Positions 13,731 through 27,672 of a stretch of 64,000 bases of DNA are shown piece after piece. The translations under genes were made by a program, and so were the position numbers. The stretch covers positions 4,207,104-4,271,103 of the forward strand of contig NC_051105.1 of the NCBI RefSeq assembly GCF_901709675.1. Reading direction: 5' to 3'. A model generated the notes under the pieces. It had not been told where the DNA came from and ran no database searches. It saw only the letters and a program-made list of their open reading frames with translations. Every line of letters starts with the position of its first letter. The stretch's first letter is position 1. The DNA comes from Syngnathus acus. Taxonomy: Eukaryota; Chordata; Actinopteri; Syngnathiformes; Syngnathidae.

Positions 13731-15734
13731 GTGGAGACATGCACGGGTCACCTGGTAGGTCACGGCCCCCCTACTGGTCATCCCCTGCTGTAAGACCGCA
13801 TTGATTATTTGCTTGTCTGCAGGCACGCACTCAAGCATGAGCCTTTTTAGCATCGGCACATGCAGCATTGTGACACGTGTTTAATCTGTATGTGCGCGCG
13901 TGCGTGCGTTTGTGTGGTGTCAATTTGCATTTTCAGAACTTTTCTTAAAGCGCAACAATTCTTATCACGTCAGGGCAATCATATTGCAAGAAACCACGTT
14001 CTCTAACCTCACTATCATTTCCTCATAAAATGAGTAACTTCTGCTATATGTCTTTCTGAGTGACCCTTTGCTTGCTATGTCTTCAACCTTCCACCGATCA
14101 GAGATTGTGATGTAGTCCACGAGAGATTCACAAGTGCATTAAATAAATACACTTTGCTTATTACTAGCAGAGAACTCCCTTGGAGCAGCCATGAAAGGTG
14201 CAAGGACCCATGACCAGGGAGATAATAGCTCTACTCACTCTGTCTGTGATGGCACAGAGTCTTCCCATTCGGGACATCTATTAAGTTCAGGACTGCATAT
14301 CCAGTATTGTCACGAAATCAAACGATTAGGTCAACTTTAGCATATCGATGGCACAGTGCGGATTCCTCATGACGTAGGAGGTTTTGGCCCAATGCCAGCG
14401 ATAAAATGTAATGTCGCAATCCAATGGTAACCTTACCTACAAAACATTTTGTGTATATATTTGATTGTGAACCACAAGTACAGAATCTAGTTTTTTTTTT
14501 ACATCCTTACAGTCCAGTGAAATCCAAAAATCTATATATATATAACGATCAATGCAAGAAAGTAAAAATATTTGTAGGTAACAATTTCTTGGCAGGGAAT
14601 TTAGAAGCACAGTGAGTGAAAAAGAGAAGATGGCGGCTCCTCTAATTAAAGAAGGGAAAAAGTGTCATTGCATCTGTTGTGCACCCCCGATTCCGCAAAT
14701 CAATACACAGCCTGTGCTGTCATCATCATCATCATTATGAAGAAGCAATTGAAGGGGGGGGAAAAAGAGTCGACCGGGCAGCTTCTACCACCATCGTTAA
14801 GCGAGACAAAGTGAGGGGAGATCAAACACACACATAGGGGGCTTTATTTTCCTGCCCAGCACAGGTCAAAATGCAAGCTAACTATGTCGTGTGTAGTCTT
14901 CGTTCTTTATGTATTTTTGAACGGACTTTCTCTTGGTTTTTTTTTTTCTTCGCTTACCGCCAACCTTCTTTAAAGAGTCCTCAAAAAGTGAAAAGAAAAA
15001 GCAAAACACACAAGTTAATCCTATTATGCCGGCAAAAATGAGGGGGTGTGAGTTGCATATGTTATTGAGATATGCTGTCACATAAATATTTTTTTTTCCC
15101 AAAATTTGAGTCAAACTCCAAATGACAACTTGTTTTTAACTTTAAGGTTTCATCGAACATTTGCTTTTTGGACTCTAAAAGGTGGATCAAACTGCTCGCT
15201 AAGGTGCGTACCCCTGGTAAACATTCCCGGAGGCCTTCCCAAGAACAAATATTGATGACTGAAGCCTTGAAGGATCGTCGGATCGCTACCGTGTCTGTGT
15301 ATGCGCATGTTGTTCTCTTGGCCCAAAAGCAAAAGGGAGCGCTTGGATCGTGTCCTTACGCAAACACAAGGGTGCACAAACGGCACACTTTTGATACGCA
15401 TTAGCGTTGCAAATGTTTGCAACTATTTTGGTCTCATAGGAAGCTCTCTGGAATAACTTGCTTTGAATAAATGAATCCTGACAAGGGGAATCTGCATACA
15501 AAAACAGCGGGCTGGAGTACGCTGCCTGAATGCATAGAGACTTCTTCAAATGGCTTTCTTTGTTTATCGAGCACAAACGCGGTCCTCTGCCCTTCCGTCT
15601 TATACAGTAAAATCTGAACATGCATTTTGATGTTAATAAAAGGTTCGCAGTGCACATAAGTAAGACTCTATCTAACGGCTGGAAAAGTAATTTCTTGTCA
15701 TTAGCTATGAATAAATCTCCAGCAGCTCTTCTCC

Positions 15735-15759
15735 TATTGGAGGTGCTTGACTGACGTCA
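15735..15759. promoter_or_regulatory. Inverted CCAAT box plus consensus CRE
   Basis: ATTGG at 15735-15739 is followed by a perfect palindromic TGACGTCA at 15752-15759. This arrangement is common in promoters and enhancers, but no exon was found next to it. Confidence 0.35.
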
Positions 15760-17875
15760 CGATGATGGGTCTCATGCGGATTAATCGAACCGAATCAGTA
15801 TATTGAGATACCTATCAAGTCATCTGTTATTAGTGAGAGATATCTTTGATGGAAATGCCATATTTACAATACAGATAAGTTCATTTCTATGTATGTCCAA
15901 TGACACCATTGCATTGTAACTTCTCGAACTGAGCCGTACCGTATCAAATCGAATCGTGGTCCCACTGAATCATTCCACTTCAAAACTGTCCTTGGATCAT
16001 ATCGCACCCCATGTATCAACATACACGTTTACTATATTCCTTCTTGCCTTTGTCAGCCATTTTCATCAATTATTATGGTCATTAACACAACAGTCAAACA
16101 GCGTTGCAGTCTCATGCCGCACAATTCACATCTTCCATCATCAAAGAGTGACACACTGGCCATGCTCTCTGAAAGCTCTTCCTGAAAGCATTTAGTTGGC
16201 TAATGTATGTGCCCTGGGATGCAACTGGCTCTGCATTGTGCAGTGTCGTCGTCACATTAATCTAATTAAATGTTGCTGAATATGAGGCCCGGTCTCTGAT
16301 GAGGACTACACTTTCCACTCCCCCCAGAATAAGATGCCAACATGGCTGCAGAAAAGGTGCCGTTCTCCAAACTTGTCATTGACTTACGCTATGCACCTCT
16401 TCCCCTGGTCCCACTTGCGTAATTAGGAGCGCATCGACATCATCTGGGGTGGGGGTGGGGTGTAAATAGAGCTGTAGGGGCCTGTCATATGAGCATGAGC
16501 GGTGGCGGAGAGAGCAGGGTCCTCGTCGCGCCGAGGGATGAGAAGATGGTCGTGATTGACAGCTACCTCGAGACCGGCCTGATGGAGTTGTCAAGGCGTC
16601 GCACTCACGGCAGATGTCGTTTGCCGCGCTACGTTGCACGCTCACTAGCATGCATCATGGAAAGTTGTTTTTTGTTGCAGTGCTGTAGTGATTCCATTTT
16701 TTGCCTCCAACAAGCAGTTCTGGTATAGTCACCGAACAATGTGTTTGGCACTTGTGCTAGTTTTAACACCAGCAGAAAAGGCCTTACTGGCCTTGAAAGC
16801 CGACCACTGCCACCGAGTTTGTTCGATAAATGAGAGGGTACCATCGTGGTGTGGGAAAGCCAAAGCGATCCTGCGTGTGGGAACTCAGTGGGTAAACTAT
16901 CCCGTTTCTCACTTGGGCTGTCAGAGCAGGGTGTTCGTTTAGACAAGGTGGATTGTGTTACTGGCAGGACAAGATAGCAAAGGGTTCCCGTGAAAATCGA
17001 CACTCTGATTCAGATGCGGTAGCGTTTCATCACGTGTCCAATGTGAGTCAGCGGGGTGCATTTGTTTATGGAATCCTTTCCCATCATCGGCAGATGTAAA
17101 AGGAAACTATGATTGCTGTACCTAATGACAACGTTCTAGTACAGGGATGTGTTCCCTCCAGGGATTGCACCAAGTCAAATATGGAGGTGTACATTCTCAA
17201 AATTCTCAAAGGGGTTGCTCATTCACATAATTTACCAAATTTGGGTCGATCTTGCAAAGGCCATGTCAGTGAATCTTTGTAAAGACTTATCCAGCCAATC
17301 AGAGAAAGAAAATGATGACAATAATGAATACAATTAAACATGAGAGAGAATTACAACATGACAAATCCCCACATGGTATCAATTCTCCACCCATGAAACC
17401 TGGATGGACCAGGAACTATAAATGGTATCTAAGTATCCATATAAAAGCAGCACTTTCAGCATGATCAGGATTAAAAGAGCTAATTTCTTCTGCTTCACAG
17501 GAAAAAGTACGGTTAAAACAAATATGGCCACCATGCAAGCTTTACTTGTCTCCTGCACAGCTGCTACCCAGCCTGCGGTGGCATCGGCCCTGCTCACCCC
17601 ATCAACCCTCCCAAGCTACCCATCATCTGGAGCGGTGGTGGTGGTGGGGTGGGAGGCCGATGGGAATCAGCTGACTGGCACCGAGCTGCCAACCAGATGA
17701 TGGCTGAATCCCGAAGGGATGGGGATATAATGTAGGAGGGTTAGACTACTAGTGAACCTGAGGAGAAGTGGCAGATGTGTACATTGTATACAATCTAGTG
17801 CCACTAAGTGGTATCTCGTCAACAGTGGGTGATGTCGTGAGTTTGTTCATTGATTTATTTATTTTTCTCCCATCA

Positions 17876-18168
17876 GCAATCTGATTATCCATCTGGGCTT
17901 TAAGTGTTTTACTAGCTCTAAGTTAAATTGTACTTTGAAACCTGCCAAAACACAACTCACAAACTTTCGTCATACAAGCTTAGCAGAACAGATGCCGGGT
18001 GACACAAAAAAAAAAAAAAAAAACTACAGGATATTGAAGGAATTTCCATCATTTTAGAGACACTGAGAAGGAAATAGGAAATTAAAATGATTTTCTGACC
18101 TCTTTATATGGTGGTGTCTTATAATGTCCTGCTGGGCCACCGTTTTCCATCAGGAAATCAGATCAGTC
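17876..18168 (+). repeat. Local duplication, copy A
   Basis: About 290 bp sharing ordered blocks with 18592-18905, including tttgaaacctgccaaa, ctcacaaactttc and gccgggtgacaca, then a gaaggaattt block and atgtcctgctg. A poly(A) tract (18006-18023) separates halves. Confidence 0.75.
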
Positions 18169-18591
18169 AATAAGAAAAAAAAATATTCAGGCCAAAAGTA
18201 GATTATAAAGAAACACAGCAATGGCAACACGGAACAGAGTCGAAGAAGATGAGTGCTGCAATGTGGGCGTCATAAAAATGTGCTCCGAAGCCGCCTTCGC
18301 TCAGGGCAAGTCTCTATTGAAACGAAGTCCAGAATTGAAGGCCGAGTAGAGTTGTGACCTAAACTAGGTCATGTGGCCTTATGAATTTAAACCAACTGCG
18401 TATGCATGAAGATTTTGAATACTGTATAAAATAATAAAGGCAATGCTATTTTATTTTTGATCTATTGTGAGGGTGGGCTGAAACATAACCTTGCACGAGA
18501 AATGAGAGATTACTGTACTGCAGCTTACAGCTAAAGTCAACATGTGTTTATTATTGTCATTTGATTTATTTTGTGGGGTTTTTTTTTCCCA

Positions 18592-18905
18592 AATCCGATT
18601 GTCCATCTGGACTTAAATCATTTTATTAGCTCCATCTTGAATTATATTTTGAAACCTGCCAAATACCACTCACAAACTTTCATCATATAAGCTTAGTGGA
18701 ACAGCTGCCGGGTGACACATGTTGAGTTGGCGGTGGGGGGGGGAGGGACAACTAAAAGAAAGTCCATACAGGAACTAGAAGGAATTTATTTTAGAGAAAC
18801 CAAGGAGGAGGGTAAAACTTAAAATGATTCCCTGGCTCTTCAAATGACTGCGTTTTCATGTCCTGCTGTGCCATTGCTTTCCATTGGGAAAACCAGACAA
18901 GCTCA
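18592..18905 (+). repeat. Local duplication, copy B
   Basis: Same block order as copy A, offset by roughly 720 bases and visibly more diverged than the 149-bp duplication. A G-rich run replaces the poly(A) tract of copy A. Confidence 0.75.
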
Positions 18906-20566
18906 GCTCCATGTATGGAAGGTTAAATTAAAGTTGAAAGAGCTTCAAGCCCACAACTGGAAATTTGTCATAAAATGTGAACAAAAGTAAACAAATCATT
19001 TGACTCACCGTCAGAGGTGAATAAATTATGGATTCTCAGAAATAGGAACGTTTTCATAACAAGTCAGATCATTCTAAAATGACAAAAATTACACTTCTGA
19101 GAATTTAGTATGTTTTTCCTGCAAAAAAGTCATGTCGTTTGATGAAAACTGACATGAGGTTGTGCCAATAAAGCCAGTATGTATAATATAACCCTAATGT
19201 AGCATTTGTGTGAGGTCATGTTATAATCGTATAAAACTATATGAGCCGTTATGCAGAGATGTTGTCTTTGTGAGATTCCATTCTCACGCAGCCTTGTGGC
19301 ATCCCACTGATTCACCGCATCAACCCAAACACAGAGATGGTCAGGCTCCGTCACCATCGCCGTGCTCCTTGGCAGACCCCCACCCCGACCCCACTTCCCC
19401 ACCCACATTGTCATGACAACGGCCCCCAACAAAGAGATTTAACAGTTTGACGTTGATACAGAGCGTCTTCCAAATCAATCTTCAGTGAAGACACATCTCA
19501 TTGAGGAATTAGTTTTAATGGTAAAACATTGCATGTAAATATGAACCAGCTTATTGTAGAGGCTCATTGTTGCTTTAATTATTACCATTAATATGAATTG
19601 TCCAGCACAAAGACAACAGAAGCCAGCGTGAAGATGTTTTAAGCACAAAAATAAAGATAAATTGTCCTCAAAGATTTTAGCTGGTATCTTTTAAATAACT
19701 TTTCAAATTATTTAACACTGAGGGCCATGTCTCATGAGAATTTTGATCCAAAAAAAACAAAAGCACTAGAGGAGTTTGTTTGGAAGAGAATTGTTTGTGC
19801 GACGTCATGTATGGTTGCTGTCATGACCTTATATAAAGATGCAAACATGTTTTTATAACTAAGACAGACACACTCATGCTCACAGTATAGTACGTTCAAA
19901 TTATTTACCACAGAATCCTCATCAGCTCAAAGTGAATGTCATCGTAGTAACGAATTCACTCGTTCCTCTGTTGGTTCTTATTCATTGGATAGAATGCCTA
20001 GCTTTTTTTTTCTTCTAATTGCATGAGCATACACAAGGCACTCTATGATGGGTTGGGCGGTGATGATGATTCTAAGGGCCCTAGAAAATATATAATCAAA
20101 GGCAAAGTCATGGAGAAGGGCCAAAGTCAGAATTCTTTTACTGGGCCCCACATCACACACGCGTGTTCATACACAAATGCACCTGTGGTCCAACACAGAG
20201 CCCCGAGTAAATAATTCACTATATTTACCTGCTCACTTCATAAGCTAGCTTGCTTGTGAGATAAATAAATGATAAATAAATGAAGCAAGAGGGCCAACAA
20301 GGGACTACATGCATAGCTAATTGAGCAGTAGGGAAATGGGGGGATGGGACGGGATGCAATGGTGGGGATATACAGGTTGGTCTCAGCCAGAGGTATGTTG
20401 CCACCTTCTGGTGCTGGAGACACACTTCAAGAAGCAAAAGGTTCACTTTGTGATAGCTTCCAAACTCCTGTAATACTAACAGAGCAGGACCACTGCAGGT
20501 GTCTCTTTCCCTTTGCCACAAAACCTTAGGATCAACTTAATTAGCACAAGATACAATAAAATATTA

Positions 20567-21182
20567 TACAGTGGACATAAAAAGTATACACACCCTTGCT
20601 CAAATATTTGTTGTCAGATAAAAAAATGTCAACAATATAAATCATTTCAAAATAGTTTCCTGTATTAATGTGACCATACAACTCAGTTGAAAAAATCTTT
20701 CATAGAGGGAAAGTAAAAATTTAAAAACATCAAATTAAGTGGTTGTACAAGTCCCCCACATACTAGGGACATTCAAATTCATGTTCAACGGCAGTCACAA
20801 TTTGAAATGTCTCTGTTTAATCTAGAGTAAAGTTTCTATGGGCTTTTCCTCATTTTTTTTTGTAGTCATATTTTATAGCACAAGCATGGCCCATAGAGAG
20901 CTTCCACAGCATCAGAGGGATCTCAATATCTAAATCAGGAGAAGTTTACAAAAGGATTTCAGACATTAAATTAACCGTGGAACATAGAGAAAACAGCCAT
21001 CGCGTGGAGAAAATATGGCACAGCATTACCAAAAACTCGACATCCCTCCAAAACTGATAAAAAGACAAGACGAAAATTGGCTGCCAAGGGGCCAATAGCA
21101 ATATTGATGGAACTTCTGGAATTTCTGGCTCTTCAGTACAAGTAACAACAATCTACCATCTTCTTCACACGTCTGGGCTATA
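20567..21182 (+). mobile_element. Tc1/mariner-type transposon remnant (5' part)
   Basis: Starts with the Tc1-like terminus TACAGTGGACATAAAAAGTA at a TA site, followed by typical inverted-repeat sequence and the start of a transposase frame on the plus strand. The copy stops after gtctgggcta near 21180, and no right terminus is visible, so it is a truncated, inactive copy. Confidence 0.8.
20886..21182 (+). pseudogene. Tc1-like transposase N-terminal fragment
   Basis: The ATG at 20886 opens MAHRELPQHQRDLNI, then a TAA stop at codon 16. Further decayed matches to the DNA-binding helix-turn-helix region of fish Tc1 transposases follow. The catalytic DDE region is absent. Non-functional. Confidence 0.7.
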
Positions 21183-23800
21183 AAAAAAGGTGACAATAAG
21201 AAAGAAATATAGAAACACACACACATGAATTTTCCAAATACATGTGGAAAATGTAAAAGAGCAAAACACACTGTTCCAAATACAAGCCTGTGCGAGCACA
21301 ACATTTTCGGACGAGAGCGAGAAAGCAAAACAATGCCTGCAAACTACAAACATGACTTCATTTTGTAATTCATCCATTTGCGTTGATCCTGATTCCACAT
21401 ATTTGCTCATCATTTCAACATTATTCTTTCTCTCAAATAGTTTCGTCTGCTCTGTGGTTGAGTTCCGCAAAGCCTCAGCTGTATTTGGAGTGAAAATATT
21501 GTTTTGCACGTCGCCGCAGCTGCTCCACTTTGCCTAATGTGGGCCTTTGAGGAGCAGCTAAGAGCTTTACTCCGACAGCTCGCCCGCCCCCTTTGAAGGC
21601 AAGATACTGGATATCCCCTCGGATCTGGAACACGGTCCCAGAGTAAACACTGGTGGTCTGGAGGTTAACTCGCCCAAGCGCTCGTATGGCCGTGCTGCTG
21701 AAATGCATACGGCTTCAATGAGAATGACCCCCTCTGGTCTTCTTGTCGGCCTCGGCCTGCCGGAGCCCCTTCGCAACTCTGTGCGCCATCTTTGGACACT
21801 GTGTACGAGTGTGATCCGTGCTTGTCAGCACCAATTATATGGCTTTAATTGCAAAAACACATTAAGCTGAAGTTAAATCCTTCTCCTGTATGGCAAACCT
21901 CCAGGAATTAGACCCGGCACGCTCCTGTCTACTTCCTCTACCCCCTTCTTTAAACAGAATGTTTATGTTTCTTCAAATCAGGGATGTCCAAACTCTTCAA
22001 TCCATTTCCGCCTTATGCTTTGAAATGCATCAACTTTGAAAACAATCCAAATTGAATATTATTTATTAATAAATTCATTGAAAACCCCCTCCTTTTTACA
22101 TGAAATTGAAAAATACTCATGAATGAATTATAAAATACATGACCATAGCAGGAACATTAAACACATTTATTATATACATTTAGGTTACAATTTATCTTTC
22201 TAAACTCAAGTAAATATTAGAATGATTCTAGAAGATCGTGCCTCGTTTTGAATATGGTAACTTACACTTATTAAAATGCTTCATAAAGTGAAACGTGTTC
22301 AATTCAAGGCATCATTTTTTTATTTATTTTTTGAGATTCCGGTACTGCGCTGATATAAAATCACAAAATGGCTCGAATAATTTGTAACCCAGATTTTCAA
22401 CCCATGCTTGTCAGCGCCAATTACGCCAATTGTCTCAAAGCCAAACTTCCAGGAATTAAAGACCCACAACTTTCTGCTTCTGTACCATCTGGCAAAACTA
22501 AATAACATTCCACAGTGTTCATTTACTAACAATTAAAGACAAGCACAATGTACCAACAGACAGGAATTCTAATGCACAAGTGATTAGAAATGTAATCGTC
22601 ATCAAATTCTAAGCTTAGTCATGGTTGAATTCAGCAGCGAGAAGTCCATTGTGAGCTTTGTCATATGATTGACAGACTGTTGACAGAAGCATTGGAGTAC
22701 TATTTAGCAAGGTCCCAGGACCCCGATAAAATTGATGGGCTCACTAATTGGCAAAAGGAAAGAGTGAGAGGGATATATGTTAAAGTTGATGATGAAAATG
22801 TTCATGTTGATATGTTGTCATACAGCAAGTGTGATGCTTGACCACCTGTGTGTGAGTGTGTGTGTGCGTGTGTATGTGTGCGCACGCGTGCGCATGTGTG
22901 ACTGTTAATTTATGAGTGAGTAACATGATTAAATAAGGATTTTTTTTAATTTACGACAATGGCTACTAAAATTCATAACACAAACACACTTTCATACAGC
23001 ACCTATCCCCAACATTGTTTCTAGTTTCTGTAGTTTTAGTAGTTTTCCTTCAAATCTACAATAATAAAAATAAAAATGTATTATTCTTTTTCCTTGTTCC
23101 TCAAAAAATTGCCATAAAAAACTATCAAAAGATAAAATGATAGTATTTTTTAATTTTAGATTCATATTATCTATAGGCCTATATTAAGTAATTATTTACA
23201 AACTTGACTTGATTTCAATTTGATTTGAAAGTGCTCACCAAAATGGATATTCAACAATGCATTTTCTTAAATTCAATGGGATCAGAGATGTAAAACTATT
23301 GTATTGGATTATGTTATAGATTAAGTTATTTAGATATTTGTTTTAATTGGGAATCTTTTTTATAAAAATGTTTGTTGTTACATTGCTGGAAAAGTAAATT
23401 ACAGGCACCTATAAAACAAAATAGTCCATTTAAAATTAGTCTTCAATAACTACTTAAAAATAAAGATGCAATCTATAATAATTCAATAATAAATTCGGTA
23501 TGATCAAAGCACTTCCTCTTAGTGTCCACTAATTCTCCATTTATTGAAAAAGCATGTCTGCATGCGTTTCTCCATGCAGTGCAGTTTTATGGGCAGCACT
23601 GCCCCTAGAGGTCGAACTGTAAACTGCAGCCATATTTAGCTCCAGTATTGAGTGTAAAGCTTTTGTAACAAATGAAGTTTCAAAATCTTGGATTGTGCAA
23701 AGAGCTTTCATATTCCTTCTTTTTTATTTATCTTCATTTGACATTCTTTAGGTTGGCAGCTGCTCCCTCTCACATTACAGTAAACACACGCACGCATAAG

Positions 23801-23897
23801 TGCACACACACACACATGCACACACACACACACATGCACACACACACACACATGCACACACACACACACATGCACACACACGCACACACACACACAC
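23801..23897 (+). repeat. CA repeat organised as ~18-bp units punctuated by TG
   Basis: TGCA interrupts the CA run at near-regular 16-18 base intervals, so the tract is a minisatellite built from a microsatellite. Confidence 0.9.
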
Positions 23898-26800
23898 GTA
23901 AGTGATTTCAGATTTCCAGTGAAAGGGTAAAAATGAGAATTTGGGGCTTTAATTGCTTTTTCATGATCCGGCAACGGTGCGGCGAAATGCGGCGTAAAGA
24001 AGCCCAATTAGAGTCTTTTGAGCAGCGGCTGCAGACAGCGGGGTTCAAGCCTTGATTGTCTTTCTCCACTAGCTGCAAGGTGATAGCGGTCTGGACCCCT
24101 ATTACCCTTGCAGCCGTCTGTTAAATTTGCCAAGAAAAAAAAAAACTGCACCCGGGCTCTCGAGAACAAAAGGCTCAGCGGTTTCGCCAAAAGAACCCGG
24201 GAAAGAAGGATCCCTGAAGGATGCATTCATTTGGTGAGCGCTGGCTCTGGCCATTGGAGCAAGCAGGAAGCTCCACTCTTTCGGCCGCCTCAAAATGCAA
24301 CGGCAAGTCGTTCACAGCAGATGCTTCGTATTAATTGGTCTACCAAGGCCTGACCCCGGCTCCCGTGCTCATATTTAGTATTTGCTATAAGCTGACTTCT
24401 TGAGGGAGCGCTTGTGGCGTTGCCTCTCGTTCGGCCGTCGCCATGACGGATGGGCCTGTCTTTTTTTTGGGTATGGATGTAGAGCGCAAAGGCGGGCCAT
24501 ATGCCACTGGCACGGACCCCGTTCCAAACACCGCCTACTGCAGGAGGCAGGGAGGGAAGACGCGCAAGACGAGTCAGCAGGATGAAAGCGGGCAAAAAGA
24601 ACCATGCCACCACCAAAACGCACCTTTGGGTGACTTTGGAGAAAGTGGTGGAGTTGTGCACCCTGGTTGCTATCATTGATGTTTGACTCGAGGAGTACAC
24701 ACATGCAGATAATCGGGCTGATCTCAAGCCCAACGGCCCCTTCTGATCAAAGTCAACAAGGCTCAGTTATCGAAACCGATCATACTCTCGTTTATCTGTT
24801 ATCAGATAACACTGGTCGACATCAAATTTTATGCTGATGCCTTGACGTGTCCCTTGACACTGATTTACAACTAAATGTCTTTGCTTTTTTCCTAGCACAT
24901 CAGGTTTTTGAGATATTTTATTTTCATTTTGTGTTTGTAAGTTTGACCTATGAAAGCTTGCGCAATACCGATTTTACCATGTCATTTGACAGGTTACAAA
25001 CCAAACCAGGAACCAAATCCTTATCAATTTATATTTGCAAAATTTTTTTTGCACAATCTATTTATAACAATGTCAAGTTTTTGAATAAAGGGATAGAAAT
25101 TAGAACGTTTGTTTGTATCCAGTTATTAAAAAAAAATCATCAGATTAATCGTTTATTGAAATAATCCTTTGCTGTACCTTATTCTATTTTGATGCAGATC
25201 TAGCTAAAGGGTGCACATTTTTATTAATCACAGGATCCGTCTAGAAAGGTGTACGAAAGTTAATGTCAGTTTTGATCCAAATTATTTGTTTGCTGGAGGT
25301 CTGCGTTGTACCAAGCACTTAGATGATGTCTTCACACACAAGCAAAACAGTGTGTGGATGTATTTTTTTTATGACAGAAGTAACCATGGATGGAAGTAGG
25401 AGGTGTGAGGTGGGGAGATGGCACAGGGGGCAGGTCCATCTGTCCCAAGCAGCTTTTCCCCCTCTCCCCCCATGAGAGAAGCACAGCTGTTACTGCAAGG
25501 CCCGATACTGTCCACTACCCCCCCCCCCCCTTCTCCCCTCCTCTGAGGATGAAACGAAGCGGCCCGCGGTGCAGTCAGGCTGCACGTCTGCAATTTCAGA
25601 CCTCTTTAGATTCATTCTTCATGCTCGCCACAAATGAATAATGCGCACATTAACTGCTGCCGGTTAATACATTTCCATCTCGTTGCACTGTTATTGTTTT
25701 TCCAAATAAGGCCCACAGCGTAACCCAAAAGCAAAGCGCACACACCTCGAAGACAGTGAAAAGACCTCCTGAAATGCTCATCCTTGCTTTTACTACTTTG
25801 AAAAATCAAAACATAAACATTTATATGATGAGTGTATGATTTTCAACAATTTGTCTCCGAAGCCCCTGCGGGGGTTGAGGGGGCTCCACCACAACGTAAC
25901 AAGACTCACTCACAGCTTTTGTCAGGAAGCCAAATTGGCACCGCTATATCCATTATGTTAGCAGGCCCCTACCACAATTTTGGCACCCCTTATAGAAAAT
26001 AATAACTTTCGGGGGACATACTGTACCACATGCTTGTCACTGGCGTGTTAACCTCACAGGTTTTGCTTGTGTACCCTTGAACCTTTGACTCTTGTAGCTT
26101 TGAGACACTGAATATGTGCAATAGCTTGTAAAAATCAGCCCTAACATTATTGTAGATTGCAGCTCGAGGGACAGCAATGAATTCTTACAGTTCCGTACTT
26201 GTATTAGTGACATTTCATCTAAACGACCCGAATTCTTCTTAAAGTGGCCATGGGGAGTTTATTTAATGAACTGCAGAGTACCAAGCATTTTTCATTCACT
26301 GTGGGTAGTGTACGTTGTGCGACAGATATTTAAGCCATCATTTTCCTGACTACTTTGTACCTTTGTAGTAGTGAAACGTACAACATCTATCGTCTGTGTT
26401 ATGCCTACTTATTGTAAAAAAGAAAAAAAATAGCTCCACTTACCAGTAAATCACATCAAACTGTTGTTGGTGCTGTTTTTAAATCACACTTGAACTGGTG
26501 TATTTTGGCAATGGCAAACTGAAAAATACAAAAAAAAGCATAGGTCAAAGGTCAGCATTGCAAATCTCAGTGTTCGTGTAAAAAAGTTAGCGGGCGAAAT
26601 GACGATGAGGAGATGATACCTCGAAATGATTTGAGCAAAGCATGTCAGTGGTTGCCCTTCTTATTAACTCTCAGGTTCAAAAAAGATTGGTGACTTCTGA
26701 TTTAAGATTTTCAATCAGTCCATAACCTGACTGCGAGGCAGACATGCCAACCACTATCACACCACGCTGCCCTGTTTTAGCTTAATTAACTTAATTATGA

Positions 26801-27321
26801 TCAAGCTTGTATTGAAGCTGGAGTGACTAGGTAACTATGGTGATCATTTTGGCTGAACAACTCTCAAAGAGGAGGCGGGGGTGTTTGATTATTTTGGAAG
26901 GGTGGGAGCGGGACGGGGGGTCTTTTGGAAGCTCTGTTTTGTGTAGCATGGCTGTAAATGCCAAGGCTTGTAAAGGCAACAGGGCCGATAACTGGTGACA
27001 GTAGCCCTCCTTGACATGACAGAGCGCATCCATGCCAGACGGACACAGAGATATCGGGGAGGCACCCTGACATTTGGGGGAGGGGACCGATGGTTGTTGT
27101 TGTTGTGCATCTAGTGATGCAGCGATGTCGAGTAACATGATCTGGATGACGCGGACGGAGTGGTTCCCTTGTTGAAATAGGGACCCCCGGCACTACTACA
27201 CGAAATACATAAGGAGGGGTGGCCATGAGGATGGCGTCAAGTGAGCAGAATTGACATCAATTAGACAAGCAAGAGGGAGGTGCCCATCAGAGCCCATTAG
27301 GATTGTTGTGGTTAGGGTGGA

Positions 27322-27339
27322 GGGGGGGGGGGGGGGGGG
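27322..27339 (+). repeat. Poly(G) tract of about 18 bases
   Basis: A single G homopolymer next to further G-rich sequence (gttagggtggag). It can form G-quadruplex-type structures and is prone to sequencing error. Confidence 0.9.
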
Positions 27340-27601
27340 CAACTCACTCCAAGATTTTAACATGATCCAACTGTATGTATTTCCTGCATTTTATCCAAAG
27401 TCACCAGATCATCACCCTTCTAAGCCACATTCTGTTTAGGTTGGAATTGTTCTAGGCTGAGAGTGTCACTATAAGCAAACTAGACAGCGTTTAAATATAG
27501 TGAACATAAAATCTGCATCTTATTTGACCTAAAAGACAATTTTCTTGACCCAATTTGGTCCTGGCTTGACAGATCTGCTCTTGGATTTCAAAAAAGCCAG
27601 A

Positions 27602-27672
27602 GGCCCGGACTCAAATATACCCAACTTCAGAACTCTGAGGCTGTGAGGATGCGCGAACCACTTGTCCATCAT
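27602..27672 (-). mobile_element. SINE head fragment
   Basis: On the minus strand it reads ggacaagtggttcgcgcatc followed by a cctcagagttctgaagtt block, matching the tRNA-like head of the SINE family, heavily diverged. Confidence 0.5.

Noticed and set aside
21978-22560. Possible hAT-like element starting cagggatgtccaaact
   Set aside because: A plausible left terminus is present but I could find neither a matching right terminus nor an 8-bp duplication.
24290-24733. 147-codon minus-strand frame and overlapping plus-strand frames
   Set aside because: Frames open on both strands over the same GC-rich block, no similarity recognised; more likely CpG-containing non-coding DNA.
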